A stretch of 64,000 bases of DNA from Lysobacter sp. (GTDB lineage: Bacteria > Pseudomonadota > Gammaproteobacteria > Xanthomonadales > Xanthomonadaceae): NCBI GenBank assembly GCA_019634715.1, contig JAHCAU010000002.1, positions 1-64,000 of the forward strand. The letters are read 5' to 3'. The position numbers and the translations under genes are program-made. The notes under the pieces were generated by a model. That model saw nothing but the letters and a program-made list of their open reading frames with translations. It made no database searches and was not told the origin of the DNA. This document shows, piece by piece, positions 43,261 to 51,762 of the stretch (its first letter is position 1; each line of letters starts with the position of its first letter).

Positions 43261-43600
43261 GGATCTGTCATCCCGAGCGCAGCGAAGGGCCTGTTTTTCG
43301 TCACGGAATGGCGAAGACGACAGAAGGACTTTCCGCGCAGCCTGGTGTTTCGCTCGCTGTCGCGAGCGAGTTACTTTTCTTTGCTTGTGCAAAGAAAAGG
43401 TAACCAAAAGAAAGCACACCCCGTCGGTTGCGCCCGTCGCTGCGCGCCGGGTCCACGGGTTTCGCGGGGTTTTTCGACAAGACGTCCATGTCTTGTCGAA
43501 AAACGCGCGGCGTCCTGCCGCGCGCCCTGCGGGCCTGATCCGCGAATCCCGTCGCAACCAGGGGCCCCGGCAGATCAAGGTCAGGAGCAACGCGGGGTTG
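43261..43600. repeat. Multi-hairpin intergenic repeat element of Xanthomonad type
   Basis: No credible gene in this 400-base gap. Successive hairpins: CGCTCGC/GCGAGCG (43351-43368), GTTACTTTTCTTTGC with GCAAAGAAAAGGTAAC (43370-43404), TTTTTCGACAAGAC with GTCTTGTCGAAAAA (43470-43503) and CGCGCGGC/GCCGCGCG (43504-43524). The CTTTGCTTGTGCAAAG core followed by AACCAAAAGAAAGCACACCC is, from memory, one of the most frequent repeats in this family. Short open frames across it are artefacts. Confidence 0.75.
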
Positions 43601-43654
43601 CGAATGTCTCGGGCGCGTCAGACATTTCATACGAAAAGCGCGGCTGGCTGAGAC

Positions 43655-44152
43655 TCAGGGCCGCGATTCGCCCGACTCTTCCAGCACGCGCCAGGTGCCG
43701 TCGGTGTCGGGGCCGACCAGCAGCGTGTGCGGCGCCGAGTAGTCCTTCATCACCGAATGGCGCGTGGCGTCGATGCGCACGTTCTCGCCTTCGACGGCGT
43801 AGCGCACGTCGCTGTAGCGGCTGACATCGTTCTGTTCCTTCGCCACCGGCATCACCTGGCGGAGCAGGGTCTTGTAGCTGGGCGCGGGCATGGCCATTTC
43901 GCGCGAGGTGCCGTCGGGGAAGACGCGGCGGTTGCTGATCTTCGCGGTGTCGGCGTACAGGTCGGCGAGCGCGGGGTCGAAGGCCTCGCCCAGTTGCACG
44001 AATTGTTCGAACAGCGCGCGGGCGTTCGCTTCCTGCGGCGATGCCTGCGTCCTGGCGGGCTTTGCTGCATGCACGGGCAAGGAGGGAGCGGAGGTGGCGA
44101 ACAGGGTCAGGAGCGTTGCGGTGAGCAAGGCCGATATCGGGTGGAGGCGCAT
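43655..44152 (-). CDS. Hypothetical secreted protein, NTF2-like
   Basis: 165 residues from ATG 44152; a longer frame to 44227 has a less likely N-terminus. A signal peptide (LLTATLLTLFATSAPSLPVHA) leads to a body with FEQFVQLGEAFDPALADLYA, typical of NTF2-like proteins, then alternating strands (VRYAVEGENVRIDATRHSV, SAPHTLLVGPDTDGTWRVL). Likely periplasmic. No catalytic residue can be named. Confidence 0.75.
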   Translation of the reverse strand: MRLHPISALLTATLLTLFATSAPSLPVHAAKPARTQASPQEANARALFEQFVQLGEAFDPALADLYADTAKISNRRVFPDGTSREMAMPAPSYKTLLRQVMPVAKEQNDVSRYSDVRYAVEGENVRIDATRHSVMKDYSAPHTLLVGPDTDGTWRVLEESGESRP

Positions 44153-44231
44153 CGTGTCGGAGTTCCATGCCGGGGACGCCGGATTGTGTCCGCGCGAGTC
44201 CCCGTACGGAAGTGGACGGACCTGCATGTCT

Positions 44232-45182
44232 TCAGTTCCGTGATGCCGATTCCGCGATGCGCGCCTGCAAGTAGCGGTACCAGTCGCGTTCGACGCGGTC
44301 GGCCGGGCCGATCAGGCGCTCGAAATGCTTCAGCGTGCCGCCTTCGGCGATGAGCCGGCGATAGGCATCGGCATGGCGTCCGCCGTCGCCGTGGAACAGG
44401 AAGTGGGTGAGGCTCCAGTACTGGACGTAGTAGCGGTTGACGTTGCTGTGGATGCTCGGCGCATCTCGGCCGGTGATCAGCGCGCGGATCGGGATCCAGC
44501 GCCCGGCACCGATGTCGGCGTCGAGGTCGCCGGTCAGTTCCGTCCGGTCCAGCCACCAGATCGGATAGGCATCGCCATCGATCGCACCGGGCCGCAACCG
44601 GCCGTCCACGATGCGGCTGGCGCCGAAGTAGGTGCCGAGACCTTCCTCGACCCATCTCGTCTTCGGGAAGCGCGCGACTTCCTCGTTCAGCTGGTGCGTG
44701 GCCTCGTGCAGCATCCAGTGGTACGGGTTCGGGCCGTCTTTCGCGTAGTAGGCATAGGACACCGGCGCAAGGTAGTAGGCCTCCGCCCATGGGCTGCTGC
44801 GGTTGTTCGCGCGGAACTCGCCCCTGTGCGCGTACAGCGTGAGGCGGAGTTTCGGCGCACCTGCGGCGCGCGCCGTCACGTCGGGAAACCAGGCCAGGTA
44901 CGCGGCATGCAGCGCTTCCACGGCGTCGCCGACGCGCCGGGTCTGCTCGTCGTCGGCGGTGCTGGTGATCGCGTAATGCGCGGTTTCGACCACGCGCGCG
45001 CCAAGCAACGGTGCCGGATGCGACGGCGCGCGCGCCACGTGACGCGCGGCGGGCTTCACCGCCTGCGCCGCCTGCGCGCCGCGATATTCGCTCGTGCGCC
45101 ACGCGACATAGCCGCCGAGGCCAAGCACCGGCAGCGCGGTCAGCAGCCAGGGCAGCAGGCGTTCGAGACGATCGCGTGCCAT
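44232..45182 (-). CDS. Membrane-anchored gluzincin-like metalloprotease
   Basis: 316 residues. One N-terminal transmembrane helix (LLPWLLTALPVLGLGGYVAW) would anchor a periplasmic domain. The zinc motif is WMLHEATHQLNEE (HExxH), with a downstream acidic ligand in WVEEGLGTYFG, the pattern of DUF1570/peptidase-MA-like proteins. An N-terminal strand region (ETAHYAITSTADDEQTRRV) precedes it. Active-site residues look intact, so a working peptidase is possible, with unknown target. Confidence 0.75.
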   Translation of the reverse strand: MARDRLERLLPWLLTALPVLGLGGYVAWRTSEYRGAQAAQAVKPAARHVARAPSHPAPLLGARVVETAHYAITSTADDEQTRRVGDAVEALHAAYLAWFPDVTARAAGAPKLRLTLYAHRGEFRANNRSSPWAEAYYLAPVSYAYYAKDGPNPYHWMLHEATHQLNEEVARFPKTRWVEEGLGTYFGASRIVDGRLRPGAIDGDAYPIWWLDRTELTGDLDADIGAGRWIPIRALITGRDAPSIHSNVNRYYVQYWSLTHFLFHGDGGRHADAYRRLIAEGGTLKHFERLIGPADRVERDWYRYLQARIAESASRN

Positions 45183-45197
45183 CGGGGACGTGCGGCG

Positions 45198-45920
45198 TCA
45201 GCGCAGTTCGAACACGACCATGGCGGAGGCATCGATGCCGATCTGTCCTGCGCCGGACAGACTGGACACCGAGCCGTTGCCGGTGGCCCGGGTCGTCGAA
45301 TTCATGGCCGAAAACGCATGTCCTCCTTGCTCCTCCCGGATCTCCACGGCTCTGCCTATCTGCTGTCCAAGGGCGGCGGCCATGGCCTCGGCCTTTTCGC
45401 GCGCGGCCTTCATGGCGAGGGTCCTGGCGGCATCGCGATGTTCGCGATGCCTTGACGTTTCGAAATCGACGTAGGCGATCTCGCTGACGCCCGTCCTGAG
45501 CAGTTGAAGGTAGAACGCGTCGAACTGGCCGAGGTCGGTGAGTCGCAGGGTCAGGCGCTTCGAGATCAGATAGCCACGTATGGGGTTGGCGTGGCGCAGA
45601 TCGTCGTACTGCTCATCGCGCTTGCTCGTCTCGCGCAGGGTTTCCATGGTCATCCGGGCGGTCCGCACGTCGCGTGAGGGGATCGAGAACTGCCGGGCAA
45701 GTACGAGGATCTTCTCGACGCGTTCGTCGTTCTGGCGCCTGGCGGCGTCGAGATCGCGATCGAAGGTGTCCACGGCCACGGTCATGACCGCCAGGTCGGG
45801 TTCGACCTGGACTTCGCCCTTGCCGGTCACCGTGATCGTGTTCGGACGATGCGCGGGTTCGACGGCCATCGCGAGATTGCAGCTCAGGATCAGGGTCAGC
45901 AGCAGGGCGGTCGATCGCAT
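45198..45920 (-). CDS. SIMPL domain (DUF541) periplasmic protein
   Basis: 240 residues with a signal peptide ending at LAMA. The family core is clear: NTITVTGKGEVQVEPDLAVM, then IPSRDVRTARMTMETL, YLISKRLTLRLTDLGQFDAF and ARTLAMKAAREKAEAMAAAL, ending in ASAMVVFELR. SIMPL proteins are oligomeric envelope proteins linked to stress tolerance; exact role unknown. It lies 15 bases from the gluzincin gene and downstream of the response regulator on the same strand. Confidence 0.88.
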   Translation of the reverse strand: MRSTALLLTLILSCNLAMAVEPAHRPNTITVTGKGEVQVEPDLAVMTVAVDTFDRDLDAARRQNDERVEKILVLARQFSIPSRDVRTARMTMETLRETSKRDEQYDDLRHANPIRGYLISKRLTLRLTDLGQFDAFYLQLLRTGVSEIAYVDFETSRHREHRDAARTLAMKAAREKAEAMAAALGQQIGRAVEIREEQGGHAFSAMNSTTRATGNGSVSSLSGAGQIGIDASAMVVFELR

Positions 45921-45951
45921 TCGAATCTCCTCGGGAATGGCGCGATGTCGT

Positions 45952-46644
45952 TCAGTCAGTGCGAGATGGTCCGTCCGCAGCCACCTGCCGCGCCGGGTCG
46001 CTGATCTCCAAGCCGCGCAGGATCACGCTGGCCTGGGTCCGGTTGCGCGCGCCGAGCTTCTCGAAGATCGCGCTCAGGTGGGCCTTGACCGTGCGTTCCT
46101 GAACGTCGAGGCGGTCGGCGATCTGCTTGTTGAGCAGGCCCTCGGCGACCAGGGCCAGCACGCGGAACTGCTGCGGCGTCAGGCTGGCGAGGCGTGCGGC
46201 GAGGTCGGCGTCGTCCGGCGTGGAGCGGGCGCGGGCGACGGCGGGGCGCAGTGCGGGCGGCAGCCATTCCTCGCAGGCGAGCACGCTGCGGATGGCGTCG
46301 CGCAGTTCGTCCAGCCCGGCGCTCTTGGGGATGTAGCCGGCAGCGCCATGGTCCAGCGCGCGGCGGATGATCTGCGGGTCCTCGTTCGCCGACACCAGCG
46401 CCACCGCCACCGCCGGATATTGCGCGCGGATCGCGGCGAGACCCGCCAGGCCGTGGTTGCCGGGCATGTGCAGGTCGAGCAGCACCAGGTCCACGTCCGG
46501 TCGCGCGTCCAGCGTCGCCAGCACTTCGTCCAGCGAGGCCGCTTCGCAGGTCTGCACGTCGTCCGCCGCCTCGACCGCCGCGCCGCGCAACGCGGCCCGG
46601 AACAGCGGATGGTCGTCGGCGATCAGCAGCAGGGGCATCGGCAT
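45952..46644 (-). CDS. LuxR/NarL-type response regulator (CrbR-like)
   Basis: 230 residues. Receiver domain with acidic pocket IADDHPLF, phospho-acceptor Asp 57 in LVLLDLHMPG and Lys in YIPKSAG. C-terminal helix-turn-helix: LTPQQFRVLALVAEGLLNKQ, IADRLDVQERTVKAHLSAIF. It is divergent from the 3HB-oligomer hydrolase gene and is the only stand-alone response regulator in the window, so it probably receives phosphate from the symporter-type kinase at 39326-42703. The shared upstream element may be its binding site. Confidence 0.9.
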   Translation of the reverse strand: MPMPLLLIADDHPLFRAALRGAAVEAADDVQTCEAASLDEVLATLDARPDVDLVLLDLHMPGNHGLAGLAAIRAQYPAVAVALVSANEDPQIIRRALDHGAAGYIPKSAGLDELRDAIRSVLACEEWLPPALRPAVARARSTPDDADLAARLASLTPQQFRVLALVAEGLLNKQIADRLDVQERTVKAHLSAIFEKLGARNRTQASVILRGLEISDPARQVAADGPSRTD

Positions 46645-46707
46645 GCGCAGGCGGGCAGGGTGCCCGCAAGCCTAGCAGGGCCGGACGGGGCGATGACGGC
46701 CGCGATC

Positions 46708-46751
46708 TGGTACCAAAGTACGATATCGCCGCTGCGCTGCACTGGTAGGTT
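46708..46751 (+). promoter_or_regulatory. Candidate activator site and -10 box upstream of 3HB-oligomer hydrolase
   Basis: TGGTACCAAAGTACGA (46708-46723) has the form GTAC-N4-GTAC and matches the element before the TonB receptor at 36609. TAGGTT (46746-46751) follows 24 bases after the GTAC. It lies between the divergent response regulator and hydrolase genes. Confidence 0.5.
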
Positions 46752-46759
46752 GATCGGTC

Positions 46760-48634
46760 ATGATGCCCATCGCCCGCTCCGCCGTCCGTCCGTCCGCACT
46801 TCGCCCGGTCATCGTCCTCGCGCTTGCGCTGGGCCTGGCCGCCTGCGCGTCCGCGCCCGTCACGCCCTCGAAGTCCGCCACGCCCTCGATGACCGAACGC
46901 GACGCCTCCGCCTTCCGCGCCCAGCGCACCACCTCGCATCGCGATGGCGACGACCTGCTGAGCGCCGGCCTGGGCCTGGCCGGCCTTCGCACACTTGCGC
47001 CGCCGGCCTTCGCCGACACTGCCGCACCGACGCCGGCCGAACTGCGCCGGCGCGCGATCTGGAGCAACTGGCGCGGCATCGCCGATCTCGCCCCGGGCGG
47101 CGGTTACGGCGAGGTCTACGGCAGTGTCGCGACCGTGCCCGGTCGCGAGTTCTCCGCGCTGGCCACCGTGCCCGGCGCGCGCCAGCCGCATCGCGTGCTG
47201 GTGCAGGTGCCGGACGGCTTCGATCGCAGACGTCGCTGCGTGCTGGTCGCGCCCTCGTCGGGATCGCGCGGCGTCTACGGCGCGATCGCGGTCGCCGGCG
47301 CCTGGGGCCTGCCGAAGGGCTGCGCCGTGGCCTACACCGACAAGGGCACCGGCACCGATTACGTCGATCTCGATGCGCGCACCGGCGTGCAGGCCGACGG
47401 CAGTGTCGCGGCGCTCGGCACCGATGCGCTGGCGTTCGCGCCGGATGTGCCGGACGGTGCGACTGGCGTTGCGTTCAAGCACGCGCACTCGCAGGACAAC
47501 CCCGAGGCCGACTGGGGCCGCCATGTACGCCAGGCCGCCGAGTTCGCGCTGGCCGCGCTCGACGAAGCCTTTCCGGCCGAGGCGCCGTTCACCTTCGCCA
47601 ACACCCGGGTGATCGCGGTCGGCATCTCCAACGGCGGTGGCGCGGTGCTGCGCGCGGCCGAGCAGGACGGCGACTGGCTGGATGCGGTGGTCGCGGGCGA
47701 GCCCAGCGTGTTGGTGGATGGCGCTGGCAGCCGCGCGCTGTACGACTACACGACCGAGGCCATGCTGCTGATGCCCTGCGCATTGCTCGCGATGGACGAC
47801 CTGCCGCAGCCGCCGCTGCAGGCGCAGGCGCGGGGGCAGTGGACCGAACGCTGCCGTGCGCTGCGCGAGGCGGGGTTGGTCGATGGCAGCGACGCGGATG
47901 CGCAGGCCCGCGACGCGCTCGCGCGGATGCGTGCCTCCGGCTGGACCGAGGACGCGCTGCGCGCCGGTGCGCTCAGCGTCGGCTTCGATCTTTGGCGCGC
48001 GGTCGCGGTGACCTATGCCTCGGCTTACGGCCGATTCGGCGTCGGCGAGCACCCCTGCGGCCATGCCTGGTCCACGCAGAATCCCGACGGCACGCGCCGC
48101 ATCGCCACGGCCCAGGAACGCGCGGCCTGGTGGAGCGACGCCAGCGGCATCCCGCCGGGTGCCGGTGTGGGCATCGTCGACGACGGGGTGCGCATCGATC
48201 CCTCGTTGTCGCGGCTGCAGTGCCTGCGCGGACTCTGGGGCGGCACCTCGACGGAAGCCGAGCGCGTGCGCCGCGGCGTCGCCGGGACCCGCGCCGGCCT
48301 GCCGCGCAAGGGCTTGCCGGTGACCGTGATCCACGGTGCCGACGACGGTCTGATCCCGATGGCCTTCACCAGTGCGCCGTACGTGGCGAAGGCCCGCGCC
48401 GCCGGCCGCGACGTGCGCTTCTGGCAGGTGCGCCACGCGCAGCATTTCGACGCCTTCCTCGGCCTGCCCGACTACGGCGCGCGCTATCTGCCGATGCTGC
48501 CCTACGTCTACCGCGCGCTGGACCGCACGCTCGACGCGCTGGAACAGGGCAAGCCGATGCCCGGCGGCGCGGTGATCGACGCCGTGCCGCGTGCCGGCAA
48601 GCCGCTGACGGCGGAGCACCTGGCGCTGCCCTGA
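46760..48634 (+). CDS. D-(-)-3-hydroxybutyrate oligomer hydrolase
   Basis: Secreted or lipid-anchored esterase that splits 3-hydroxybutyrate oligomers to monomers, 624 residues. The N-terminus LALGLAACASAP is a lipoprotein-type signal with a lipobox Cys. Family features: GKGTGTDYVDLD-like segment DKGTGTDYVDLD, FKHAHSQDNPEADWG, the lipase box VGISNGGGA with Ser about 290, and a late TVIHGADDGLIP and RHAQHFDAF supplying Asp and His. These match the OHBut hydrolase family. Together with bdhA, permease and PHA synthase it points to PHB turnover. Confidence 0.9.
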   Translation: MMPIARSAVRPSALRPVIVLALALGLAACASAPVTPSKSATPSMTERDASAFRAQRTTSHRDGDDLLSAGLGLAGLRTLAPPAFADTAAPTPAELRRRAIWSNWRGIADLAPGGGYGEVYGSVATVPGREFSALATVPGARQPHRVLVQVPDGFDRRRRCVLVAPSSGSRGVYGAIAVAGAWGLPKGCAVAYTDKGTGTDYVDLDARTGVQADGSVAALGTDALAFAPDVPDGATGVAFKHAHSQDNPEADWGRHVRQAAEFALAALDEAFPAEAPFTFANTRVIAVGISNGGGAVLRAAEQDGDWLDAVVAGEPSVLVDGAGSRALYDYTTEAMLLMPCALLAMDDLPQPPLQAQARGQWTERCRALREAGLVDGSDADAQARDALARMRASGWTEDALRAGALSVGFDLWRAVAVTYASAYGRFGVGEHPCGHAWSTQNPDGTRRIATAQERAAWWSDASGIPPGAGVGIVDDGVRIDPSLSRLQCLRGLWGGTSTEAERVRRGVAGTRAGLPRKGLPVTVIHGADDGLIPMAFTSAPYVAKARAAGRDVRFWQVRHAQHFDAFLGLPDYGARYLPMLPYVYRALDRTLDALEQGKPMPGGAVIDAVPRAGKPLTAEHLALP

Positions 48635-48711
48635 GTGCTGCTGCAGACGGCGCGCAACCGTCGCGAGTACGATCAGCGCACGAGGGCCCGGGTTGCGGGC
48701 GAGGATCGCCG

Positions 48712-49329
48712 ATGAAACAACGCCACTTCTCCATGCTGCGCGACTTCCATCTGGCCGATTGGCTGACCCTGGCCAACGCCTTCTGCGGCGTGAGCGCGGT
48801 GTTCCTGTCGATGCTGTACGCCACCTCGCAGGATATCCGTCTGTTGCTGCTGGGCTGCGCGCTGGTGCCGCTGGCCTTCGTCTTCGATGCGCTGGACGGC
48901 CGCGTCGCGCGCTGGCGCCAGTCCTCGTCGACGCTGGGGCGCGAGCTGGACTCGCTGGCCGACGTGATCTCCTTCGGCGTGGCCCCGGCGACGCTGGGAT
49001 TCGCCGCCGGCCTGCAGGGCGGCTGGGACTGGCTGGTGCTGGGCTACTTCGTCTGCTGCGGCGTCAGCCGCCTGGCGCGCTTCAACGTCACCGCCGAGCA
49101 GCTGTCCGGCGACGGCGACAAGGTCAAGCACTTCGAGGGCACGCCGATCCCCACCAGTCTGGCGCTGGTGGTGGTGCTGGTCATCGCCGCCGACGCCGGC
49201 CGCATCGGCGGCAACTTCTGGTTCGGCGCGCACCGGCTCGGACCCTGGGTGCTGCATCCGATGGTCCTGATGTACGCCCTGTCCGGCTCGCTGATGATCA
49301 GCAAGACCCTCCGCATCCCGAAGTGGTGA
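48712..49329 (+). CDS. pssA: CDP-diacylglycerol-serine O-phosphatidyltransferase
   Basis: Inner-membrane enzyme making phosphatidylserine, 205 residues from ATG 48712. The CDP-alcohol phosphotransferase motif is complete: D-A-L-D-G-R-V-A-R, then G-x3-D-x3-D in STLGRELDSLADVISFG. LADWLTLANAFCGVSAVF and VKHFEGTPIPTSLA are typical of the type II (PssA, Bacillus-like) family. The much longer open frame reaching back to 45580 is a shadow. Lies between the hydrolase and phaE. Confidence 0.9.
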   Translation: MKQRHFSMLRDFHLADWLTLANAFCGVSAVFLSMLYATSQDIRLLLLGCALVPLAFVFDALDGRVARWRQSSSTLGRELDSLADVISFGVAPATLGFAAGLQGGWDWLVLGYFVCCGVSRLARFNVTAEQLSGDGDKVKHFEGTPIPTSLALVVVLVIAADAGRIGGNFWFGAHRLGPWVLHPMVLMYALSGSLMISKTLRIPKW

Positions 49330-49412
49330 GTGCCCGTCGATGACCCCGAGGCGGTGACGGAGCCCGTCATCCACGATTGCTATCATGGCCGCTCCTGATC
49401 TGGAGCGATGCG

Positions 49413-50687
49413 ATGCGGACTGCAGGTGGTGCGGGTTTCGGGATGCCGGGCGACGCCGAAGCGATGGCGCGGCAATGGATGAACGCTTTCGGCGACGCCA
49501 TGCGCGCGTTCGGGGGCCAGCCGCAAGCGCCGCAGGACCCCTGGCGGGCCGCCTTCGACAGCTGGAGCCAGATGGCCGGCGTCGGCCGTCGCGACGAGGC
49601 CGCCGACATGGTCGAACGCTTCTCCGCCCAGGCCCGGCAGTGGCTGGGCATGATGCAGCAGGTCGCCGGCCAGTTCGCCGGCCGCGACGCTTCCCCGGCC
49701 GATATCGCCAGTGCCTGGAAGCAGGCCATGGGCGGGCAGGGCGGCAATCCGTTCGCCGCGCTGTTCGAGGGCATGGCCGGTCGCGGCCAGGCGGGCTTCG
49801 ACCAGTGGCACGCGCAGGCCGCGCCGATGCTCAATGCGATGCTCGGCGGGATGATGATGGGCGGGCTGCGCCAGGAAGGGCTGGGCCTGCTGCGGATGCC
49901 GGCGTTCGGGCTCAACCGCGAACACCAGGAGCGCCTGCAGGCGCTGGCCGCCGCGCAGATGGAACTGCAGGAAAAGAACGACGCGTACAACCAGGCCATG
50001 TTCGGCGTCGGCCAGGACGCCTTCGTGCGCTTCGAGCGCAAGCTCGCCGAACGCAGCGAACCCGGCCGCCAGCTCAAGTCGGCGCGTGCGCTGTTCGACC
50101 TGTGGGTCGACGCGGCCGAGGAGGCGTATGCCGAGGTCGCGCTGTCGCAGGAATTCCGTCGTCTCTACGGCGAGCTGGTGAACGCGCAGATGAAGGTCCG
50201 TGCCGGCATCCAGCGCGAAGTGGAGCAGTTCTGCGACCTCTTCGGCATGCCGGGGCGCACCGAGGTGGATGCCGCGCATCGCCGCATCGCCGAACTCGAA
50301 CGCCAGGTGCGCCGCCTGCGCAACGCTGCGCCGCAGCCGCAGTCGAAGCAGCCTGCGGCGAAGCCTGCCCCCGGGAAACCGGCACCCGCGAAGCCCCTCG
50401 TCGTGCCGGCCGCCGCCCAGGCCGAGATCGCGGAGAAGTCCGCGGCAGTGAAGCAGGCAGCCAAGCCGGCAGCGAAACCCGCACCAGGTCCTACGCCGGC
50501 CTCCCGGCCGGCAACGAAGGCGAAGGCCGCCAAAGCCACGCCAGCAGCGAAGAAGGCGCCTGCCGTGAAGAAAGCGCCGATGCGCGCCGCCGCCAAGCGC
50601 GCGCCGAAGCCGGCGATCGCCTCGATTCCGCTGCCGGAACCGCTCAAGCCGATGACCGCCGCCAAGACCGCGAAGAGGGCCCGCTGA
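49413..50687 (+). CDS. phaE: Class III PHA synthase subunit PhaE
   Basis: Activator subunit of the PhaE-PhaC polyhydroxyalkanoate synthase, 424 residues from ATG 49413 with GGAG nearby. The core is helical (FGLNREHQERLQALAAAQME, LFDLWVDAAEEAYAEVALSQ, EFRRLYGELVNAQMKVRAGI and a coiled coil HRRIAELERQVRRLRN). From about residue 310 the protein becomes a Lys/Ala/Pro-rich tail of about 110 residues that looks like a histone H1 or phasin-type segment. It overlaps no gene and sits one base before phaC. Confidence 0.9.
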   Translation: MRTAGGAGFGMPGDAEAMARQWMNAFGDAMRAFGGQPQAPQDPWRAAFDSWSQMAGVGRRDEAADMVERFSAQARQWLGMMQQVAGQFAGRDASPADIASAWKQAMGGQGGNPFAALFEGMAGRGQAGFDQWHAQAAPMLNAMLGGMMMGGLRQEGLGLLRMPAFGLNREHQERLQALAAAQMELQEKNDAYNQAMFGVGQDAFVRFERKLAERSEPGRQLKSARALFDLWVDAAEEAYAEVALSQEFRRLYGELVNAQMKVRAGIQREVEQFCDLFGMPGRTEVDAAHRRIAELERQVRRLRNAAPQPQSKQPAAKPAPGKPAPAKPLVVPAAAQAEIAEKSAAVKQAAKPAAKPAPGPTPASRPATKAKAAKATPAAKKAPAVKKAPMRAAAKRAPKPAIASIPLPEPLKPMTAAKTAKRAR

Positions 50688-50688
50688 C

Positions 50689-51762
50689 ATGTACGCCACG
50701 CCATTCGACGTGACCCCCGACACCTTGGCCGAGGAAGCGGCCAAGCTGCAGCAGAAGCTCGGCGCGGGCCTCGCCACGCTGCGCGAACTGGACGACGTGC
50801 ATTACGGCGTGACCGCCAGGGAAGAAGTCTGGCGCGACGGCAAGGTCGTGCTGTACCGCTTCCGCGGCGAGAAGGCCCCCACCGCGAAGGTGCCGCTGCT
50901 GATCTGCTACGCGCTGGTCAACCGCCCTTACATGGTCGACCTGCAGGACGACCGCTCGCTGGTCAAGAACCTGCTGGCGCTGGGCCAGGACGTGTACCTG
51001 ATCGACTGGGGCTACACCGATCGCTCCGATCGCTTCCTCACGCTGGAGGACTACATCGAGCGCTTCATCGACGGTGCGGTGGACCACCTCCGCGAAGCCT
51101 CGGGCCAGGAGCGCATCAACCTGCTCGGCATCTGCCAGGGGGGCGCGTTCTCGCTGACCTACAGTTCGCTGCACCCGGACAAGGTCCGCAACCTGATCAC
51201 CATGGTCACGCCGGTGGACTTCCATACCGACGACAACATGCTGTCGAACTGGATCCAGGATCTCGACATCGATCTGTTCGTCGACACCCTCGGCAACGTG
51301 CCGGCCGACCTGATGAACCTGTGCTACCTTACGCTCAAGCCCTACCGGCTGTTCGTGCAGAAGTACGTGGGCATGGTCGACATCCTCGACGACAAGAAGG
51401 CGATGGAGGATTTCCTGCGCATGGAGAAGTGGATCTTCGATTCGCCCGACCAGGCCGGCGAAGCCTTCCGCCAGTTCATCAAGCAGTACTACCAGGGCAA
51501 CGGCTTCGTGAACGGCGGCATCGTCATCGGCGAGCGCGACGTGGACCTGGGCTTCGTCGACATGCCGGTGCTCAACATCTATGCCGAGCAGGACCATCTG
51601 GTGCCGCCGTCGGCGTCGAAGCCGATGAAGGGGCTGGTCGGCAGCACCGACTACTCCGAAATCTCCTTCCGCGGCGGCCACATCGGCATCTACGTCTCGG
51701 GACGCGCGCAGAAGGAAGTGCCGGCGGCGATCCACGACTGGCTGACGAAGCGGTCGGCATGA
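50689..51762 (+). CDS. phaC: Class III PHA synthase catalytic subunit PhaC
   Basis: Polymerises 3-hydroxyacyl-CoA into PHA granules, 357 residues, the normal class III length. The lipase-like box is NLLGICQGGAFSLTY with Cys 149 as nucleophile; Asp 302 lies in YAEQDHLVPP and His 331 in RGGHIGIYVSG. These numbers equal those of the Allochromatium vinosum enzyme. DVYLIDWGYTDRSDR and PVDFHTDDNM are also family features. Coupled to phaE (one base gap) and to the next gene by an ATGA overlap. Confidence 0.95.
   Translation: MYATPFDVTPDTLAEEAAKLQQKLGAGLATLRELDDVHYGVTAREEVWRDGKVVLYRFRGEKAPTAKVPLLICYALVNRPYMVDLQDDRSLVKNLLALGQDVYLIDWGYTDRSDRFLTLEDYIERFIDGAVDHLREASGQERINLLGICQGGAFSLTYSSLHPDKVRNLITMVTPVDFHTDDNMLSNWIQDLDIDLFVDTLGNVPADLMNLCYLTLKPYRLFVQKYVGMVDILDDKKAMEDFLRMEKWIFDSPDQAGEAFRQFIKQYYQGNGFVNGGIVIGERDVDLGFVDMPVLNIYAEQDHLVPPSASKPMKGLVGSTDYSEISFRGGHIGIYVSGRAQKEVPAAIHDWLTKRSA

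Noticed and set aside
43385..43651. Small open frame beginning MCKEKVTKRKHT
   Set aside because: It is the translated repeat element, a frequent false annotation in Xanthomonads.
48650..48690. Third copy of the GTAC element before pssA
   Set aside because: It has AGTACGA but lacks the upstream GT(A/C)C half and the AA core, so it does not fit.
45580..49329. A 1249-residue plus-strand frame running into pssA
   Set aside because: Only its last 205 residues are a real protein (PssA); the rest is antisense or out of frame to the SIMPL, regulator and hydrolase genes.
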